A stretch of DNA of 64,000 nucleotides from CBDDIP01 sp965279405 (GTDB lineage Bacteria > Actinomycetota > Acidimicrobiia > Acidimicrobiales > Ilumatobacteraceae): the NCBI GenBank assembly GCA_965279405.1, contig OZ257157.1:3844001-3908000 (forward strand), read 5' to 3'. Within the stretch, counting starts at the first letter, position 1. Each line of letters opens with the position of its first letter. Below are positions 8,380-16,611 of this stretch, piece after piece. The translations under genes were made by a program, and so were the position numbers. The notes below the pieces were generated by a model. It saw nothing but the letters and a program-made list of their open reading frames with translations, was not told where the DNA came from and did not search any database.

Positions 8380-9612
8380 TCAGTTGCGGGGCACCTTCGC
8401 CCACGCGACGTCCTTGTCGACGCGGGGCTCGCCCGGCAACCCGAGGACCTGCTCGCCGAGGATGTTGCGCATGATCTCGCTGGTGCCACCCTCGATCGAG
8501 TTGGCGCGCACGCGCAGGAAGGCGTGCTGCACGCCCCGACCAGCGCCGGTGACCTCGAGCATCTCCGGGCGGCGGAAGGTGAAGTCGTAGCCGACCTGTC
8601 CCGCCGGGCCCATCAGGTCGAGGCAGAAGTTGTAGACGTCCTTGTTGATCTCAGCCATCGCCAGCTTGCCGATCGAGCCGGCAGGCCCGGGGTTGCCGAC
8701 ACGCGCGACCTGCGCGGCTCGAACGTTGGTCAGCCGCGCTGCCTCGCCGCGGCACCACAGCTGCATCAGCCGGTCGAGGTTGGCGCCGGACTTCTGGTCG
8801 TCGGGCAGGTCCTTCCAGATCCGCACGGCATCGTCGGCGGTGCCGCCCTTGACCGGGCGACCACCCTCGCCACCGCCGATCGCGGTGCGCTCGTTCATCA
8901 ACGTCGTCAACGCGACGCGCCAACCTTCACCGGTGGCACCGATCCGCTGATCGTCGGGGATGCGCGCGTCGGTGAGGTAGACCTCGTTGAACTCGGCCTC
9001 GCCGGTGATCTGCCGCAGCGGCCGGACCTCGACGCCGGGCGAGTGCATGTCCACCGCGAAGTACGTCATGCCCTTGTGCTTGGGCGCTTCGGGGTCGGTG
9101 CGGGTGACGAGCATCCCCCAGTCACCGAGGTGGGCGAGCGTGTTCCACACCTTCTGCCCGTTGACGATCCACTCGTCGCCGTCCTTGACCGCCTTGCACG
9201 CCAGCCCGGCGAAGTCGGAGCCGGCGCCGGGCTCGCTGAACAACTGGCACCACACCTCCTCGCCGGTGAACATCGGACGCAGGAAACGACGCTTCTGCTC
9301 GTCGGTGCCGTGCGTGGCGATCGTCGGGCCGGCGAGGGCGATGAAGAACGTGGCCGGGTTCTGCGCGCCGGCACCCTTGGATCGCAGCTGACGCTCGACC
9401 ATCCGGTTCAGCTCGGGACGAACCCCGAGTCCGCCGAAGCCCTTGGCGAAGTGCACCCACGCCAACCCGTGGTCGTAGCGCGCTCCACGGAAGGCGACGT
9501 CGTCGGTCGTCGCGGGGTCGTGCTCGGCGAGCAGGGCATCGATCGCGGCCTGCACCACGCGAGTCTCCGGATCGGCGGCAACGTCGGGCTCTTCACGAAC
9601 ATCAGTGGACAT
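8380..9612 (-). CDS. Acyl-CoA dehydrogenase
   Basis: A 410-residue flavoenzyme that introduces a 2,3 double bond into acyl-CoA thioesters. Visible are the FAD/substrate signature CQLFSEPGAGSDFAGL, the NGQKVWNTLAHLGDWGMLVTRTD middle strand and the C-terminal helix GGTSEIMRNILGEQVLGLP. The catalytic base cannot be fixed from sequence alone. The start is ATG 9612; a longer frame to 9648 runs into the divergent promoter. It resembles the long- or branched-chain actinobacterial enzymes encoded apart from beta-oxidation clusters. It is divergent from the phosphatase gene across 58 bases. Confidence 0.93.
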   Translation of the reverse strand: MSTDVREEPDVAADPETRVVQAAIDALLAEHDPATTDDVAFRGARYDHGLAWVHFAKGFGGLGVRPELNRMVERQLRSKGAGAQNPATFFIALAGPTIATHGTDEQKRRFLRPMFTGEEVWCQLFSEPGAGSDFAGLACKAVKDGDEWIVNGQKVWNTLAHLGDWGMLVTRTDPEAPKHKGMTYFAVDMHSPGVEVRPLRQITGEAEFNEVYLTDARIPDDQRIGATGEGWRVALTTLMNERTAIGGGEGGRPVKGGTADDAVRIWKDLPDDQKSGANLDRLMQLWCRGEAARLTNVRAAQVARVGNPGPAGSIGKLAMAEINKDVYNFCLDLMGPAGQVGYDFTFRRPEMLEVTGAGRGVQHAFLRVRANSIEGGTSEIMRNILGEQVLGLPGEPRVDKDVAWAKVPRN

Positions 9613-9670
9613 CCCCCAATGCTCTCGTCCCGGAGGCCCAACATCCAACCTGGGCGGCTACGGTCGTTCG

Positions 9671-10351
9671 GTGACCCGTCTGATCCTCGTCCGCCACGGC
9701 GAGTCCAACGCAACTGTTTCGCGCATGATCGGCGGCTGGCGCAGCTGCACCGGACTGTCGCCGCTTGGCCATCAGCAGGCCGAGCACCTGCGCGACCGAT
9801 GGGTGGCGAACCCCGAGTTCCACGCCGACGTGCTGATCTCCAGCCAGTACGCACGTGCGCGCGAGACGGCGACGATCCTCGCCCCGGCTCTCGGCGACCT
9901 GCCGATCGTCGAACACGTCGGCTTCGGAGAGCACGATCCGGGGCCGGACTGCGACGGGCTCAGCTTCGCCGAGTACGTCTCCCTGCACGGCTCGGCCACC
10001 GACGCCTGGGATCAGGCCGACCCGTTCGCCACGACCTTCCCCGGCGGCGAGACGGTTGCCGCGTTCAACCTGCGGGTCGGCACGGCGATGCACGAGGTGG
10101 TGCGCGAGCACGAGGGCAAGACGGTGGTCATCGCCTGTCACGGCGGCGTCGTCGGGTTGGCCCTTCGGTTGGCGCTCAAGGCGCAGCCGATGGGCGGCTT
10201 CGAGACCTGGACGCTCAACACCTCGATCACCGAGCTGCTGCTGCTCAAGCCGAACCACTGGCGGGTGGTGCGCTACAACGACGCCGCGCACCTCGCCGGT
10301 CTGCCGGAGGGCACCCTGCTGTCGATGGCCGACCTGAACCCGGACGAGTGA
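9671..10351 (+). CDS. Histidine phosphatase family protein
   Basis: A 226-residue member of the phosphoglycerate-mutase/acid-phosphatase fold. The catalytic RHGE is in VTRLILVRHGESNAT at the very N-terminus. The second conserved histidine is in VVIACHGGVVGLALR, with SSQYARARETA between them. GTG 9671 is chosen because the family begins directly with this strand. It is likely a phosphatase on a small phosphorylated metabolite; specificity is unknown. The next gene begins 1 base after its stop. Confidence 0.9.
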   Translation: MTRLILVRHGESNATVSRMIGGWRSCTGLSPLGHQQAEHLRDRWVANPEFHADVLISSQYARARETATILAPALGDLPIVEHVGFGEHDPGPDCDGLSFAEYVSLHGSATDAWDQADPFATTFPGGETVAAFNLRVGTAMHEVVREHEGKTVVIACHGGVVGLALRLALKAQPMGGFETWTLNTSITELLLLKPNHWRVVRYNDAAHLAGLPEGTLLSMADLNPDE

Positions 10352-10352
10352 C

Positions 10353-11645
10353 GTGACGGGCGCCGTCCGGAACCCCGACGTGATCGTGGTGGGGGCCGGA
10401 TCGGCCGGATGCGTGCTGGCCGCGCGCCTCAGCGAGGACCCCGACGTCGAGGTGCTGCTGCTCGAGGCGGGCCCGGCGACGCCGACCGTCGACGCGTCGC
10501 TGCTGGCCAGCCGAGCGGCCGACACCGTCGCCACCACCTACCTGCGCGGACGGGGCGTTGGTGGGGTGAGCGCCGTCCACGCACTCGTGGCCATGCCGGG
10601 GGAGCCGGGCGACTACGACGGATGGGCGCGCGACTTCGGTTTGACCGCGTGGTCGTGGCGAGACGTCGAGCCGTGGTTCGATCGCGCTCAGGTGCCGCGA
10701 CGGCAGCCGACGGATGACGAGATCGGCTCCGTCAGTCGTGCGCTCATGGCCGCCGTGGATGGCGCTCGGCCAGCGCCGTTGGCCGGTGACGACCAGGGCA
10801 GGCCGGTGTCCACTGCCGCTGCGTACCTGCGCGCCGCGGTGGGCCGGTCGAACCTCGAGGTGCGAGCGGACAGCGATGTCGCCCACGTCGTCTTCATCGA
10901 CGATCGTGCCGCGGGGGTGCAGCTCGCCGACGGCACCATCGTCGAGGGCGGCTGCGTCGTGCTCGCCGCGGGCGCCATCCAGTCGCCGGCGATCCTGTTG
11001 CGGTCGGGTCTGCGCCGGCGGGGCATCGGGGCCAACCTGCACGACCACCCGAGCGTGCCGTTCTCGATCGAGCTACGTGAACCGGCGGGATCCGGCGTGG
11101 CGTGGGTCGGTGCGATCGCGACGCGCTCGTCGGGGAGCGGTCGGGACGGCGACGTCCAGCTGCTCGCGCTCGAACGCGCGGGGGTGAACCAGCTCGACAC
11201 CGGTGTCCTGTTCGCGGCGGTGATGCACGTGCGCTCGCGCGGCCGTGTGGTGCTGCGCGGCGACGGTGTCCAGGTCGACTTCGACATGCTCGCCGACGAC
11301 GCCGACGCGACGGCGATGGCCGCGGCGATCGAGGACGCGCAACGTGCGCTCGATCATCCCGCGTTCCGCAGCGTCGGCGCCCCGATGGACGCCGACGTCA
11401 GCGAGGCCGGTGTTCGTGCCGCGCTCGGCGACTACGTCCACGCCGCGGGCACCTGCCGGATGGGCACCGCCACCGATCCGATGGCCGTGGTCGACGAGCA
11501 CTGCCGGTTGATCGGCGTGCGCGGCCTGCTCGTGGCCGACGCGTCCGTGATCCCCGCCCTGCCCCGGGCGGGGACGCACCTTCCTACCGTGATGATCGCC
11601 GAGCGGGTGGCCGCGTGGCTCGCGGTCGAGCTGCGCGACGGCTGA
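10353..11645 (+). CDS. Short GMC-family FAD oxidoreductase
   Basis: A 430-residue flavoprotein. The N-terminal dinucleotide-binding site is VIVVGAGSAGCVLAARLSED, with VLLLEAGPA following. The C-terminal block is HAAGTCRMGT with the active-site histidine, then VADASVIPALPRAGTHLPTVMIAER. It is about 100 residues shorter than typical choline-dehydrogenase-like enzymes, like the MftG-type proteins of actinobacteria, but no mycofactocin genes lie nearby. It oxidises an alcohol; the substrate is unknown. It follows the phosphatase gene directly. Its last 62 bases overlap the 3' end of the convergent WS/DGAT gene. Confidence 0.88.
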   Translation: MTGAVRNPDVIVVGAGSAGCVLAARLSEDPDVEVLLLEAGPATPTVDASLLASRAADTVATTYLRGRGVGGVSAVHALVAMPGEPGDYDGWARDFGLTAWSWRDVEPWFDRAQVPRRQPTDDEIGSVSRALMAAVDGARPAPLAGDDQGRPVSTAAAYLRAAVGRSNLEVRADSDVAHVVFIDDRAAGVQLADGTIVEGGCVVLAAGAIQSPAILLRSGLRRRGIGANLHDHPSVPFSIELREPAGSGVAWVGAIATRSSGSGRDGDVQLLALERAGVNQLDTGVLFAAVMHVRSRGRVVLRGDGVQVDFDMLADDADATAMAAAIEDAQRALDHPAFRSVGAPMDADVSEAGVRAALGDYVHAAGTCRMGTATDPMAVVDEHCRLIGVRGLLVADASVIPALPRAGTHLPTVMIAERVAAWLAVELRDG

Positions 11646-13254
11646 CGCCGTTCGTCGCCGCCTTCGCCGTGCTCGCCGCCTTCGCCGTGGTCGCCTTGGG
11701 TGTGCTCGCCTTCTTGGCCGGCGCCTTCGCAGGTGTCGGCGATGTCGCCGTCGCCGGCGCGGTCGCTGCCTCGGCAGCAGCGAGCAGCTCGCGCATGCTG
11801 TCCTGCAGCAAGTCGGTGAGCACCCACACGTCGGGGACGAGCTCGCGGCAGGCGACGAAGCCGAAGTCGAGGTTGCCGTTGTAGCTCTGCACGGTCATGT
11901 TCAGGCCCTGCCCGTCGACGAGCGTGCTCACCGGGTAGAAGTGGTGCAGCTTGGCGCCTGCCGAGTACAGGGGGTAGTTCGGCCCGGGAACGTTGGAGAT
12001 CACGAGGTTGAACGGCGGGTTCATCCGGTCGGCGATGCGCAGCCGGCTGTACATCCGCATGGCGCGGGCGGCGACTGCGGGTGGGGCGAACTGGGTGAAG
12101 TCCTGCAACGACTCGGCGGGGATCGCGGCGAAGCTCTCCTTCGCTGCGGTCATGCTCTGCTGCACGCGGCGGAGCCGGTCGACCGGGTCGGCCTCGTCGG
12201 TGGCCAGGTCGGCCATCAACGCCGACACGCGGTTCTGGTAGGCGTCGCCTTCGCCGCCGCTGCGCACGCTGATCGGCACCATCGCGATGAGCGGCTCCTT
12301 GGGCAGCGCGTCGTGCATCTCCAGGTAGCGGCGAAGGGTTCCGGAGCACAGGGCCATCACCACGTCGTTGAAGGTGCAGCTGAACGCGCGACGGATCGTC
12401 TTCGCGTCCTCGAGCGACACCGTCGTGTAGGCGAACCGACGATGCGGTGTGATCGGTCGGTTCCACGGCGTGCGTGGGGCGGGCGTGGGCGGCAGCGCCG
12501 GGGCGCGGTCGGTGTCGTCGCCCTGCTGGGCGCGCAGACGCTTGCGCACCAGCTGGCCCATCGGGCCGGGCATCGGCTGGGCGATCACGTCGGCGATCGC
12601 GCGCAGCCCGCCCGATCCGGTCGATGCGGCGAGCTCGCGAGCGGTGCGCACACCGAGGCGGATCATCTTCTCCGGTCGGCGCAAGTACTCGACGAACGTC
12701 TTGCGGAGCATCTCGTCGTCGGTCGGGATCGCGTCGCCCTGCCACGGCTGCGGCTCGGCGGTGGGTCGGAAGTCCGGGTCGGTGTCGAGGATCGCCGCCA
12801 GCATCATCGCCCCGGCGGCGCCGTCGATGGCTGCGTGGTGGATCTTGGTCAGCTGAGCGATGCGCGTGCCGTTCTCGACGCCCTCGATGACGTACAGCTC
12901 CCACAGCGGGCGGGTGCGGTCGAGCGGGCGGGCGACGATGCGGCTGACCACCTCGGCGAGTTGCTCGGGCGTGCCCGGCGGGGGAACGGCGTGGTGGCGC
13001 ACGTGGAAGTCGATGTCGAAGTTGGGGTCCTCGATCCAGTACGGCAGGTCGAGACCGAGTGGGACCTCGACGAGGCGGCGGCGGAACGGCGTCAGCTGAT
13101 CGATCCGTTCCATGATGATCTTCTTCGTCGCCTCCAATCCGGCCCCACCCGGCGCGCCGGCCGGGTCGTAGATGTTCAACGACGAGACGTGACCGAACGT
13201 CGTCGGTGTCTCCATGTTGAGGAAGCTGACATCGATCCCACTGAGCTGACGCAT
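11584..13254 (-). CDS. Wax ester synthase/diacylglycerol acyltransferase (WS/DGAT)
   Basis: A 556-residue enzyme that esterifies acyl-CoA with diacylglycerol or fatty alcohol to make storage lipid. It opens MRQLSGIDVSFLNMETP, has the catalytic HHAAIDG motif at about residue 139, and the PFNLVISNVPGPNYPLY and ELVPDVWVLTDL C-terminal blocks. The usual protein ends near residue 495. Here a tail of about 55 residues built from Ala, Lys, Thr and Arg follows (PAKAPAKKASTPKATTAKAA, ending RRSSR), like a histone-H1 tail. An SD-like AAGGGGG precedes the ATG. The tail is encoded partly opposite the GMC gene. Confidence 0.92.
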   Translation of the reverse strand: MRQLSGIDVSFLNMETPTTFGHVSSLNIYDPAGAPGGAGLEATKKIIMERIDQLTPFRRRLVEVPLGLDLPYWIEDPNFDIDFHVRHHAVPPPGTPEQLAEVVSRIVARPLDRTRPLWELYVIEGVENGTRIAQLTKIHHAAIDGAAGAMMLAAILDTDPDFRPTAEPQPWQGDAIPTDDEMLRKTFVEYLRRPEKMIRLGVRTARELAASTGSGGLRAIADVIAQPMPGPMGQLVRKRLRAQQGDDTDRAPALPPTPAPRTPWNRPITPHRRFAYTTVSLEDAKTIRRAFSCTFNDVVMALCSGTLRRYLEMHDALPKEPLIAMVPISVRSGGEGDAYQNRVSALMADLATDEADPVDRLRRVQQSMTAAKESFAAIPAESLQDFTQFAPPAVAARAMRMYSRLRIADRMNPPFNLVISNVPGPNYPLYSAGAKLHHFYPVSTLVDGQGLNMTVQSYNGNLDFGFVACRELVPDVWVLTDLLQDSMRELLAAAEAATAPATATSPTPAKAPAKKASTPKATTAKAASTAKAATNGVSRRAARPRATRPPARRSSR

Positions 13255-13313
13255 CTGCGCCCCCTTCGCTTGCCCCGTCCCCGAGCCCGGAGGTTACGTG
13301 CTCAGATGGGTGG

Positions 13314-14276
13314 ATGGGAACAGGTGCGTACACGCTCGGCGTCCACGAACTCGGTGATGGCTGCTTCGCCTACTTGCAGCCCGACGGCGGTTGGGGGTGG
13401 AGCAACGCCGGCCTCGTCGTCGGCGACGGTGCCTCGTTGCTGGTCGACACCCTCTTCGACCTGAAGCTGACGCAGCGGATGCTCGACGCGATGGCGCCGA
13501 TCACCGCCGCTGCGCCGATCGGCACGCTCGTCAACACGCACGCCAACGGCGACCACTGCTACGGCAACCAGCTCGTCACCGGTGCCGACATCATCTCGAG
13601 CACCGCCACGGCACACGAGATGAGCGAGGTGCCGCCGGCGATGATGGCCGCGCTGAACAGCGCGCCCGACGAGATGGGCGAGCTGTTCCGCGGCTTCTTC
13701 GGCGCGTTCGAGTTCGATGGCATCGAGGTGCAGCTGCCGAACCGGACGTTCGACGGCCGACTCGAGGTGGAGGTCGGCGGTCGGATCGTCGAGCTGATCG
13801 AGGTCGGTCCGGCGCACACGGCCGGCGACACGCTGGCCCACGTTCCGGACGCGAAGACGATCTACACCGGCGACATCCTGTTCATCAACGGCACGCCGAT
13901 CGTGTGGGCCGGGCCGCTGTCCAACTGGGTCGCGGCGTGCGACCTGATGCTGGGCATGGACGTCGACACCGTCGTGCCCGGGCACGGTCCGGTCACCGAC
14001 AAGGCCGGCGTCGTCGCCGTGCGCGACTACCTCGCCTTCGTCGACACGGAAGCAACTGCCCGCCACGACGCCGGCATCGACGCCTGGGAAGCGGCGCGCG
14101 ACATCGCCAAGCTGATCGGCGCCAAACCCGAGTTCACCGGCTGGGGCGAGTTCGGCCGCATCGCCGTCAACGTCGAAACCGCCTACCGCGCCCTCGACCC
14201 GTCCCACGTCACCCCCAACGTCATCGAGCAGTTCCGCCGCATGGCCGAGCTCGAAGCCCCCGACGGCCTCCACTGA
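13314..14276 (+). CDS. Metallo-beta-lactamase fold hydrolase
   Basis: A 320-residue MBL-fold protein. Metal-site motifs are THANGDHCYGN (an HxNGDH variant of HxHxDH), GPAHTAGDTLAHVP, TGDILF and VPGHGPV. This form, with Asn-Gly in place of the second His, occurs in flavin-free, SoxH/quinoprotein-relay-like hydrolases; the substrate is unknown. The start is ATG 13314. It is divergent from WS/DGAT, and its stop is followed directly by the tandem-repeat region. Confidence 0.87.
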   Translation: MGTGAYTLGVHELGDGCFAYLQPDGGWGWSNAGLVVGDGASLLVDTLFDLKLTQRMLDAMAPITAAAPIGTLVNTHANGDHCYGNQLVTGADIISSTATAHEMSEVPPAMMAALNSAPDEMGELFRGFFGAFEFDGIEVQLPNRTFDGRLEVEVGGRIVELIEVGPAHTAGDTLAHVPDAKTIYTGDILFINGTPIVWAGPLSNWVAACDLMLGMDVDTVVPGHGPVTDKAGVVAVRDYLAFVDTEATARHDAGIDAWEAARDIAKLIGAKPEFTGWGEFGRIAVNVETAYRALDPSHVTPNVIEQFRRMAELEAPDGLH

Positions 14277-14282
14277 CTCACC

Positions 14283-14668
14283 GCTCGTCTCGGGTTCGCT
14301 GCGCTCACCTGCCGAGCTCGCTCGCTGCGCTCGTTCACCCGAACTCGTGTGCTCGACGGCTGCTCGTCTCGGGTTCGCTGCGCTCACCTGCCGAGCTCGC
14401 TCGCTGCGCTCGTTCACCCGAACTCGTGTGCTCGACGGCTGCTCGTCTCGGGTTCGCTGCGCTCACCTGCCGAGCTCGCTCGCTGCGCTCGTTCACCCGA
14501 ACTCGTGTGCTCGACGGCTGCTCGTCTCGGGTTCGCTGCGCTCACCTGCCGAGCTCGCTCGCTGCGCTCGTTCACCCGAACTCGTGTGCTCGACGGCTGC
14601 TCGTCTCGGGTTCGCTGCGCTTACCTGCCGAGCTCGCTCGCTGCGCTCGTTCACCCGAACTCGTGTGC
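14283..14668. repeat. Tandem repeat, 79-bp unit, about 4.9 copies
   Basis: Units begin at 14283, 14362, 14441, 14520 and 14599 with GCTCGTCTCGGGTTCGCTGC. Copies 1-4 look identical over 79 bases; copy 5 has one C to T change (gcgcttacc) and breaks off at 14668. Each unit contains two copies of a GCTGCGCTC core and the inverted pair TCGGGT/ACCCGA. The period is not a multiple of 3, and open frames through it on both strands are artefacts. It fills the 676-base gap 14277-14952 together with the elements listed next. Confidence 0.95.
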
Positions 14669-14673
14669 CGGAC

Positions 14674-14862
14674 GCGGTGAGAGATCTGCGGCCCATGGCT
14701 CCTCACCGCTCACCGGACCGGCGGGCTCGTCGACGAGGTGAGTGATCTGCGGCCGATGGCCGATCACCTCTCACCTCGGGTTCGACCGAGCGCGATGAGG
14801 TGTGAGCGGTCGATGGGCGCCTGTTTCTCATCGCGCCGGGTGCGAGATGTGCGGCCGATGGT
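14674..14862. repeat. Cluster of small related hairpin elements
   Basis: Four copies of a core close to GATCTGCGGCCGATGG occur here, three of them inside inverted repeats: GCGGTGAG/CTCACCGC (14674-14709), GAGGTGA/TCACCTC with an inner TGATC/GATCA (14735-14777), and GCGATGAG/CTCATCGC (14792-14834). The fourth (14840-14862) has lost one arm. The arms differ in sequence while pairing is kept, which suggests the hairpin matters. No gene is visible. Confidence 0.75.
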
Positions 14863-14869
14863 GACGGCT

Positions 14870-14933
14870 GCTCGTCTCGGGTTCGCTGCGCTCACCTGCC
14901 GTGGTCGCTCGCTGCGCTCGCTCACCCGAACTC
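14870..14933. repeat. Diverged isolated copy of the 79-bp unit
   Basis: The GCTCGTCTCGGGTTCGCTGC opening and the CACCCGAACTC end of the 79-bp unit recur here with a few changes (CCGTGGTCGCTCGC in place of CCGAGCTCGCTCGC). It lies 200 bases beyond the array and close to the SURF1 stop. The remaining bases to 14952 show nothing recognisable. Confidence 0.85.
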
Positions 14934-14952
14934 TGCTGGCCGAACGCGCGCG

Positions 14953-15741
14953 TCACGTTTCGAGGATGGGGGGTGGGCCGCGGCGTTTGCGGACGACGCC
15001 GGAGCGGGTGGCGGCGGAGCGGCGGACGGCGAACACCCATCCGGCGACGACGCAGGCACTGAAGATGAACCACTGGATCGTGTACGACAGGTGCGGGCCC
15101 TCGCCGAGCTCCGGGAGCGCGATCGGCAGCGGCGGGGTCTGGGTCGTCTCGTCGACCGCAGTTCCGTCGGCAGGATCGCTGGTCACGCGCTCGAGGTACA
15201 TCGGCAGCACCGTCGCGTGCAGCTGCGGCGTGAGCTTGTCGATGTCGATGCGACGGACCTCGGTGAGCACGACACCGCTCGGGTCCTCCGGCTGCCCGGT
15301 GCGACGAACCTCGCTGCGACGCAAGCGGCCGATCACCTCGACGCGACCCGTGGGTGCGGCGGGGACGGCGTCCTCCTGGGGCACGAAGCCGCGGTTGACC
15401 AGGATCACCGAGCCGTCGGCCAGCTGGAGCGCGTCGACCACGTTGCGACCGGACTCACCGCCCTGCGAACGGTTGACGACCTCGATGGTCGCACCGGGCA
15501 GGTAGGTGCCACTGACCCCGACCTGGCGCCACTCGATGGCGGACTGGTTCGCCCCGGAGGTGAGCACCCCGGACAGCGGTTCGATCGGGGCGTCGAGGTT
15601 CTGCTCGACGCGCGCGTTGAACGTCCTGCGCTCGTCGAGGCGGCGCAGCTGCCAGAAGGCGAGGTTGACCATGGCGACCACGACGGCGACGATCAGCAGG
15701 TGGAAGGCGATCCACTTGGGTCGCAGGAGGAACCGGTACAT
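14953..15741 (-). CDS. SURF1 family protein
   Basis: A 262-residue membrane protein needed for cytochrome c oxidase assembly (haem a3 site) in the bacteria where it was studied. There is one TM helix near residues 10-30 (LLIVAVVVAMVNLAFWQLRRL), then a periplasmic domain with VILVNRGFVPQ, and a second helix at about 225-247 (SYTIQWFIFSACVVAGWVFA), both family hallmarks. It ends in a basic tail. It lies alone between the repeat region and a dioxygenase gene; no cox genes are in the window. Confidence 0.92.
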   Translation of the reverse strand: MYRFLLRPKWIAFHLLIVAVVVAMVNLAFWQLRRLDERRTFNARVEQNLDAPIEPLSGVLTSGANQSAIEWRQVGVSGTYLPGATIEVVNRSQGGESGRNVVDALQLADGSVILVNRGFVPQEDAVPAAPTGRVEVIGRLRRSEVRRTGQPEDPSGVVLTEVRRIDIDKLTPQLHATVLPMYLERVTSDPADGTAVDETTQTPPLPIALPELGEGPHLSYTIQWFIFSACVVAGWVFAVRRSAATRSGVVRKRRGPPPILET

Positions 15742-15777
15742 GGCTGCGTTGACGGTAACGGCTGAGGTGCCGGTGAG

Positions 15778-16584
15778 TCAGGCGCGATCCCAGAGCATCG
15801 GCCGACCGTCGTCGCCGAGGAAGATCGACGCCGGCGTCCGCCGCTCGATGTGCCCGATCAGCCCGCGGTAGACACCGAACCCGCACAGCTGCTGCAGCTC
15901 GGGCGAGAACTCGCGCAGCGTCGCCAGCGGGATGCCGAGCTGCTGGTTCTCCTGCTGGCGGACCCAACCGGCGCAGTAGTTCATGGCGATGCCCCGCCGC
16001 CGCTCGCCGGTGACGTTGGCGCCGCCGCCGTGCCACAGCGAGCCGTGCCAGATCAGCACGCTGCCAGCCGTCATCTCGGCACACGCGCTCTCGTAGTGCT
16101 GGCCGTAGACGGGGGAGTGGTCGGCCACGTGCGTGCCCGGGATGATGCGCGTCGCCCCGTTGGCCTCGGTGAAGTCGGTGATCGCCCACATGCTGTTGGC
16201 CGTCGTCGCCGGGTGGGGCTTCGGCAGCGGCATCACCTGGTCGTCGGCGTGGATCGGCTGGGCCACCTCGCCCGGGCCGATGGTGATGCTCGACAGGCTG
16301 CTGACGAGGCAGCCGTCGTCGAGCACGTGCTGGATCAGCGGGAGCACGGCCGGGTGCACCGGGATCTGCCGGTACAGCTCGCCGAGCGCGAGCAGGTTGT
16401 AGACGCGGGTGGTGGCCCGACCCTCGAACGTGTTGCTGCTCGGTTCGATCTGCAGCTCGGCTTCGAGGCGGTCGATGTCGGCATGCAGGGCCGCGGCGAG
16501 ATCGGCGTCGAACGCATCGCGCACGATCGTGTAGCCGTCCCGATCGAGCTGCTCGATGTGCGCGTCTCCGACAGGCGTCCCCAT
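15778..16584 (-). CDS. Phytanoyl-CoA dioxygenase (PhyH) family protein
   Basis: A 268-residue double-stranded beta-helix Fe(II)/2-oxoglutarate oxygenase. The first two metal ligands are in QPIHADDQVMP (HxD), the distal His is in WHGSLWHGGGANVT, and the Arg of GERRRG may bind 2-oxoglutarate. The block ANGATRIIPGTHV is typical of the family. The start is ATG 16584. It is divergent from a phosphotransferase gene across 27 bases. The substrate is unknown; members hydroxylate many small metabolites. Confidence 0.9.
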   Translation of the reverse strand: MGTPVGDAHIEQLDRDGYTIVRDAFDADLAAALHADIDRLEAELQIEPSSNTFEGRATTRVYNLLALGELYRQIPVHPAVLPLIQHVLDDGCLVSSLSSITIGPGEVAQPIHADDQVMPLPKPHPATTANSMWAITDFTEANGATRIIPGTHVADHSPVYGQHYESACAEMTAGSVLIWHGSLWHGGGANVTGERRRGIAMNYCAGWVRQQENQQLGIPLATLREFSPELQQLCGFGVYRGLIGHIERRTPASIFLGDDGRPMLWDRA

Positions 16585-16611
16585 GCGCGCGGCAGGCTAC
16601 CGTCGCCCGCC

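Noticed and set aside
10353..11645. Mycofactocin-associated MftG
   Set aside because: The short GMC form is similar, but none of the mycofactocin maturation genes is present in the window.
14283..14668. CRISPR array
   Set aside because: The whole 79-base unit is repeated with no unique spacers, and there are no cas genes in the window.
14347..14745. Open frames through the tandem repeats (RSLRSFTRTR-type peptides)
   Set aside because: Their length follows from a 79-base period without stops; the same peptide reappears in all frames as the period rotates the frame. Not coding.
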